From positions 1 through 18,022 of the forward strand of contig JADLDQ010000373.1 of NCBI GenBank assembly GCA_020846575.1: a DNA stretch of 18,022 nucleotides. Reading direction: 5' to 3'. The translations under genes and the position numbers were made by a program. The notes beneath the pieces are model-generated. The model saw only the letters and a list, made by a program, of their open reading frames with translations. It had not been told where the DNA came from and did no database searches. Of the stretch, positions 14,638 to 18,022 are shown in pieces. The stretch's first letter is position 1. Each line of letters starts with the position of its first letter. Origin of the DNA: Burkholderiales bacterium. Its GTDB lineage: Bacteria; Pseudomonadota; Gammaproteobacteria; Burkholderiales; SG8-39.

Positions 14638-15281
14638 TCTCGATCGCCCCCTGCCCGTAGCGACTTTCGCCCTGCCGGCGCGGCGCGGCCCGCGGCCGTG
14701 CCGCCCAGTTCGGCGTAGCGGAAGCACCCGATCAGGTGATCGTTGACCAGGCCCGCCGCCTGCATGAAAGCATAGCAGATCGTCGAGCCGACAAAACGGA
14801 AGCCCCGCTGTCGGAGGTCGGCGCTCAGGCGGTCCGACAGGGGCGTGCGCGCCGGTACCTGGCTCGGCGAGCGCCGCCGGGAAACCAGCGGCCGGCCTTT
14901 CACGAAGCGCCACAGATAGGCGTCGAAGCTGTGGAATTCCGACTGCACGGCGAGAAACGCCCGGGCGTTGCCGACGGTGGACTCGATCTTCAGCCGGTTG
15001 CGAACCAGGCCCGCGTCGGCCATGAGGCGGGCGATCTCGGCTGGCCCGAAGCGCGAGACGGTGAGGGGATCGAATCCCGCGAACGCCGCGCGGTAATTCT
15101 CACGCTTGCGCAGCACCGTGGACCAGGCGAGACCCGCCTGAGCGCCTTCCAGCGTCAGGAGCTCGAAGAGCTTGCGATCGTCATGCAGCGGCAGACCCCA
15201 CTCGCGGTCGTGGTATCGGACGTACTCGGCGCTGCCCAGGCACCAGGGGCAGCGCAGCCGCCCGTCCGCCGCGCGCGCCAA
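14634..15281 (-). CDS. tag: DNA-3-methyladenine glycosylase I
   Basis: This 215-residue enzyme removes 3-methyladenine from alkylated DNA, starting base-excision repair. It follows the E. coli Tag sequence closely: RCPWCLGSAEYVRYHDREWG, then KLFELLTLEGAQAGLAWSTV, and GSTICYAFMQAAGLVNDH near the end. The zinc ligands are Cys11, His24 and the His and Cys of NDHLIGC, with the same spacing as in E. coli. The catalytic Glu is Glu45 in LTLEG. I chose the TTG at 15281 as start: it follows the cytochrome b stop by two bases and has GGAGG ten bases upstream, and no ATG or GTG gives a better fit. The C-terminal 28 residues or so (GTAAGRAAPAGRK...) are an extra basic tail. Its stop overlaps the YqgE start. 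Confidence 0.93.
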   Translation of the reverse strand: MARAADGRLRCPWCLGSAEYVRYHDREWGLPLHDDRKLFELLTLEGAQAGLAWSTVLRKRENYRAAFAGFDPLTVSRFGPAEIARLMADAGLVRNRLKIESTVGNARAFLAVQSEFHSFDAYLWRFVKGRPLVSRRRSPSQVPARTPLSDRLSADLRQRGFRFVGSTICYAFMQAAGLVNDHLIGCFRYAELGGTAAGRAAPAGRKSLRAGGDRE

Positions 15282-15283
15282 GC

Positions 15284-15811
15284 TCAGCCCGCCTCCGGCG
15301 CGGAGGGCGGGCGCTTGCGCCCGTGAATCATGGCGGCGACCAGGTTCTCGCGCTGCCGCCAGGAGGTGAAGGCGACGCCCGCGAGGTGCAGCGCGACCAG
15401 TGCGAGCAGGACGTATGCCAGCGCATCGTGCAGGTCCTCGACCCATTCCACGCCCCAGTAGCGGTCGGTGGTGTAGAGCCAGCCGCTCGCGTCCACCAGG
15501 GCGATCGCCGCGAGCAATGCGAGGATCATCCAGGCGCCCAGCGGGTTATGGCCCAGATGGCGGGGCTCGGTGCGGCGCAGCACCGCGCCGGCATAGGCGA
15601 GCGTCTGGCGCGGGCCGCGGACGAACTGTGTGAAGCGCGCGTAACGCGGGCCGGTGAAACCCCAGACGACGCGCAAGGCCGCCAGCGCGAGCGTGGCGTA
15701 GCCGAACACCTCGTGCCAGAACCTGCCGCCGGTCTGGGTGAACCAGGAAAGCGTGACGAACAGCGCGAGCGACCAGTGGATGAACCGCAGCAGCGGATCC
15801 CAGACCCGCAT
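15284..15811 (-). CDS. Cytochrome b561-family membrane protein
   Basis: This 175-residue inner-membrane protein has four hydrophobic helices (about 10-25, 34-52, 92-110 and 130-148) and the His pattern of diheme cytochrome b561: His12, His33, His128 and His142. The GHNPLGAWMI segment (87-96) and the C-terminal WRQRENLVAAMIHGRKR are characteristic of the bacterial subfamily. It carries electrons between membrane or periplasmic partners; the partner here is probably supplied by the PepSY protein encoded 13 bp upstream or by a soluble cytochrome elsewhere. It is the second gene of the minus-strand operon and its TGA is two bases before the TTG of the glycosylase gene. The ATG at 15811-15809 gives a full-length protein. 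Confidence 0.92.
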   Translation of the reverse strand: MRVWDPLLRFIHWSLALFVTLSWFTQTGGRFWHEVFGYATLALAALRVVWGFTGPRYARFTQFVRGPRQTLAYAGAVLRRTEPRHLGHNPLGAWMILALLAAIALVDASGWLYTTDRYWGVEWVEDLHDALAYVLLALVALHLAGVAFTSWRQRENLVAAMIHGRKRPPSAPEAG

Positions 15812-15824
15812 GCCTTGCCCCGGC

Positions 15825-16100
15825 TCAGCGCGCGCGGGTGGGCACGGGCGCGAGCGTGACCGGGTGGAAGTACGCCTCGACTCTCTCGCCCTTGTCGGTC
15901 ACCGCGTACACCTCGTAGCAGCCGCCGTCGACCTTTACCCGGCGGATGCTCCAGCCGCGCTCGGTGAGCATCTTCTCGAGTTTCGCCTGCGGCTGCCAGC
16001 CGGACTGCGGGCCGGAGTCGCAGGTGGCCAGACCGGTGGCGCCGGCTTGGGCGGATGCGAGCAGCGCGGCCGCGCCGAGGACGGACAGTGCGTGTTTCAT
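15825..16100 (-). CDS. Small exported PepSY-domain protein
   Basis: This 91-residue protein begins with a clear Sec signal peptide (MKHALSVLGAAALLASAQAG, cleavage near AGA-TG). The mature part reads as one PepSY repeat: KLEKMLTERGWSIRRVKVD, then CYEVYAVTDKGERVEAYFHP. Two Cys (in ATCDSG and GGCYEV) could form a disulfide in the periplasm. PepSY proteins beside cytochrome b561 genes are common in proteobacteria; their job is not firmly known, but a periplasmic binding or redox accessory role is likely. It is the first gene of the minus-strand operon, followed by cytochrome b561 after 13 bp, and a tandem-repeat regulatory region lies upstream. Confidence 0.88.
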   Translation of the reverse strand: MKHALSVLGAAALLASAQAGATGLATCDSGPQSGWQPQAKLEKMLTERGWSIRRVKVDGGCYEVYAVTDKGERVEAYFHPVTLAPVPTRAR

Positions 16101-16406
16101 GGACAGTACCTTTCACGTCTGATCGGGGATGCAGGCAGTGTATTCAATGCCGATGCCCGCAGGTGTAATTCCTTGTAACCGCAACGCCCCGTCGTGCGCC
16201 TCTTCCGGGGTACCTGCTCGGCCAGCGCCGAGAGCGTGGCTGTGCTCATGTGGTGTCCGGTGCGATGCGATGAGAGTCGACCCGGGTCGGCGGCTCGCCG
16301 TCTCGGCCGCTCCAGTGGTGAGCGAGCGTGCCGCAGGGGATCGTATTTGGTTTAATCCGTTCCGCGCCCGTCGCCGCGAACCGCGCCAACCGCACAGGAC
16401 CAGGCC
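16101..16406. other. 306-bp divergent control region
   Basis: No gene is seen. This stretch separates the minus-strand PepSY operon from the plus-strand DUF35/thiolase-like genes. It holds the 10-bp-period direct repeat at 16164-16178, a weak minus-strand TACACT (16142-16137), a perfect 12-bp palindrome CGACCCGGGTCG (16278-16289) and a TTTAAT (16351-16356) that could be the plus-strand -10. Confidence 0.5.
16164..16178 (-). promoter_or_regulatory. Direct repeat TTACA-N5-TTACA, candidate OmpR-type response-regulator site
   Basis: On the minus strand TTACA occurs twice with five bases between (plus strand TGTAA at 16164-16168 and 16174-16178). This is a 10-bp period, the usual arrangement for OmpR/PhoB-family regulators. 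It lies about 25 bp upstream of a TACACT -10-like element (16142-16137) whose -35 is poor, so activation of the PepSY operon is plausible. Confidence 0.4.
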
Positions 16407-16817
16407 ATGCCCAAACCCGCCCCCGCCATCGAGGAACACGACCGCGGCTTCTGGGAGGCCGCCAACCAGCGGCGGCTGGTGGTCCAGAACTGCACTGCCT
16501 GCATGCGCCTGCAGATGCCGCCTGCGCCGAGCTGTGCCGCCTGCGGTTCGACGCATCACCTGGAGTGGAAGGAGGTTCGGGGCCGCGGGCGGATCGAAGG
16601 CTACTGCGTGCAGCATGACACCCGGGTGGCCGCACTGAAGGCCGAGCAGCCCTTCAACACCGCCGTCGTCGAACTGGCCGAGCACCCGGAGATCAAGTTC
16701 TTCTCGCATCTGCCCGGCGTGCCGCCCGCAAAGGTGCCGGTCGGTGCCGAGGTGGAGCTCGTGTTCCAGGAGGTGGAGCCCGGGCAGCTCATCCCCGAGT
16801 GGCAGCTGGTGCGCTGA
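16407..16817 (+). CDS. DUF35 zinc-ribbon/OB-fold protein (acyl-CoA-associated)
   Basis: This 136-residue protein has the DUF35 layout: an N-terminal helix (FWEAANQRRLVVQNC), a rubredoxin-like zinc ribbon with Cys29, Cys32, Cys43 and Cys46 (CTAC and CAAC), and a C-terminal OB fold from about 55 on. In characterised systems DUF35 proteins bind acyl-CoA or partner with thiolase-like proteins, as in steroid side-chain degradation where a DUF35 domain works with the Ltp2 aldolase. The thiolase-like gene starts 46 bp downstream, which strongly supports such a complex. The ATG at 16407 follows AGGACCAGG. No membrane or signal segment. Confidence 0.9.
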   Translation: MPKPAPAIEEHDRGFWEAANQRRLVVQNCTACMRLQMPPAPSCAACGSTHHLEWKEVRGRGRIEGYCVQHDTRVAALKAEQPFNTAVVELAEHPEIKFFSHLPGVPPAKVPVGAEVELVFQEVEPGQLIPEWQLVR

Positions 16818-16863
16818 AGGCGCGGCCCGCGTCCCGTGAACCCGGACAGGCAAAGGAGCTGAC

Positions 16864-18022
16864 GTGAGCGTGACCGCGCAGAGCGGATGGATGCGCACCC
16901 GCGTGGACGGCGGCGTGTGGCACGACCGCGGCAAGGTCGCCGTGGCTGGCATCGGGCATTCGCCGGTGGACCGCCGCTGGAGGAGCGGCGACCTGGAGAC
17001 GAGCCTCGGCGCGTACTCGATCCTGGCAGCGCAGCGGGCGATGCAGGACGCGGGCATCGGCGTGGCCGACGTGGACGCCATCGTCTCCGCGCCCGGGCCG
17101 CTCGGCGACAGCTGGGGGCCTTCCCGGCCCTATTTCGAACCGCCCTACGATTCCGAGGACGGCATCACCAAGGTCAGCGCCGAGTGGCTGGCGCGGGGCC
17201 TGGGTATGGACGCATCGAGCCTGCGCTTCGTCAGCAACGAGCCGGCCTATATCGGCCTCGAATGGGGCTACGCGATCGAGGCGCTCGCCAGCGGCAAGGC
17301 ATCCACCCTGCTGATGCTCTACCCGAGCGGAAACGTCGAGGGCCGCTATCACCAGCAGACCGAGACGCGGGTGAAAGGCCCGATGAAGTGGCAGAGCCTG
17401 TTCGGCTTCACCGGCGGCTCGACCTACGCCTACCAGTTCAACGAGTACACGCGCCGCTACGGCGGGAGCAAGGAGGACGTCGCGCGCTTGGTGGTGAACC
17501 TTCGCAGGAACGGCCTGATGGTGCCCTGGGGCTACTACACCCTGCACCAGCCGGCGCCGTTCACGGTTGAGGACTACCTCGCCGGGCGCTACATCAACGA
17601 GCCGCTCAACCTGTACGACAACGACCTGCCGGTCAACGCTGCGGGCTGCTACGTGCTCACCAGCGCGGAGCGCACGCGCGACCTCAAGCAGCCGCCGGTG
17701 TACATCTGGAACCACGCCGAGCACTTCGCCGCCCCGCGCAGCCTGGTCCAGACCCTGGACGAAGCTCAGGAATGGTGCGCGCTGGAGGCGCGCAAGACCC
17801 TGGAAGGCGCGGGCCTGTCGATCGCCGACATCGATATCTTCAACCCCTACGACGGCTTCTCGCTGTTCGCCCACACCTGGCTGGAGGCCTTCGGTTGGCA
17901 CGGCGTGGGCAAGGGAGAGGGGCTCGCGTTCTACCGCGGCGACATCAGCGTCGAGGGGCCGCACCCCTTCCTTTCCAGCGGCGGCAACCTGGGCACCGGG
18001 CGCACCCGCACCGCCATCTACA
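16864..18022 (+). CDS. Thiolase-like (SCP-x/Ltp2-like) protein, C-terminus beyond window
   Basis: The first 386 codons of a thiolase-fold protein are present; the gene runs off the right edge. The start is the GTG at 16864 with AAAGGAG six bases before it. VAVAGIGHSPVDRRW (25-39), AAQRAMQDAGIGVADVDAIV and SIADIDIFNPYDGFSLF are characteristic. The place of the nucleophilic Cys in true thiolases is NEPAYIGLEWG (125-135), with no Cys, and the usual GHP segment is replaced by GGNLGTGRT (373-381). These features fit the non-condensing, SCP-x/Ltp2-like branch that pairs with DUF35 proteins, some of which are retro-aldolases cleaving a CoA-linked side chain. The reaction here is inferred from the DUF35 neighbour, not shown. 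Confidence 0.88.
   Translation, partial: MSVTAQSGWMRTRVDGGVWHDRGKVAVAGIGHSPVDRRWRSGDLETSLGAYSILAAQRAMQDAGIGVADVDAIVSAPGPLGDSWGPSRPYFEPPYDSEDGITKVSAEWLARGLGMDASSLRFVSNEPAYIGLEWGYAIEALASGKASTLLMLYPSGNVEGRYHQQTETRVKGPMKWQSLFGFTGGSTYAYQFNEYTRRYGGSKEDVARLVVNLRRNGLMVPWGYYTLHQPAPFTVEDYLAGRYINEPLNLYDNDLPVNAAGCYVLTSAERTRDLKQPPVYIWNHAEHFAAPRSLVQTLDEAQEWCALEARKTLEGAGLSIADIDIFNPYDGFSLFAHTWLEAFGWHGVGKGEGLAFYRGDISVEGPHPFLSSGGNLGTGRTRTAIY

Overview
This window looks like chromosomal DNA from a high-GC Gram-negative bacterium, most likely a proteobacterium of the Betaproteobacteria (Burkholderiales/Rhodocyclales) type. That placement is inferred from strong third-position G/C, coupled ATGA starts, an exported AlgH/YqgE-like protein, and a PepSY plus cytochrome b561 pair. 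I see no rRNA, tRNA, CRISPR array, insertion sequence or phage gene.

Layout. The left edge (1-93, minus) holds the first 31 codons of a small antitoxin-like protein. A TPR protein with an O-GlcNAc-transferase-like (GT41) domain follows at 356-2182. Next is a 475-bp gene-free stretch (2183-2657) with a cluster of short palindromes and a TATAAA box. From 2658 to 13975 all genes point right: four cyclase-family (kynurenine-formamidase/isatin-hydrolase-like) proteins arranged A-B-A'-B', an SDR oxidoreductase, a 3-hydroxyacyl-CoA dehydrogenase-type enzyme, a CocE/NonD-type hydrolase, a molybdenum-hydroxylase large subunit, and a UbiD-family decarboxylase joined to it by an ATGA overlap. A convergent four-gene minus-strand operon comes next (16100 to 14008: PepSY, cytochrome b561, DNA-3-methyladenine glycosylase I, YqgE/AlgH). 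Past its divergent promoter region the plus strand resumes with a DUF35 zinc-ribbon/OB protein and a thiolase-like protein that runs off the right edge.

How the genes may work together. The rightward genes look like an unassigned catabolic module: metal-dependent C-N or C-O ring/amide hydrolases, two NAD(P)-dependent dehydrogenases, an alpha/beta hydrolase-like enzyme, a Mo-dependent hydroxylase and a prFMN-dependent (de)carboxylase. The DUF35/thiolase-like pair may supply an acyl-CoA C-C cleavage step. I cannot name the substrate; an N-heteroaromatic, a lactone/lactam or a steroid/terpenoid-like acid would each fit part of the set.

The most unusual point is the duplicated A-B cyclase cassette. 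The B copies keep every family metal ligand I can place. The A copies replace the key Asp by Asn, and A' also loses the catalytic His and the second-site Glu. This suggests two hetero-oligomeric or regulatory pairings rather than four equivalent enzymes. Several other proteins here also depart from textbook active sites: the CocE-like protein lacks recognisable catalytic Asp/His, the UbiD has Asp at a metal-ligand His position, and the thiolase-like protein lacks the nucleophilic Cys. All residue assignments were made by eye without alignment software.
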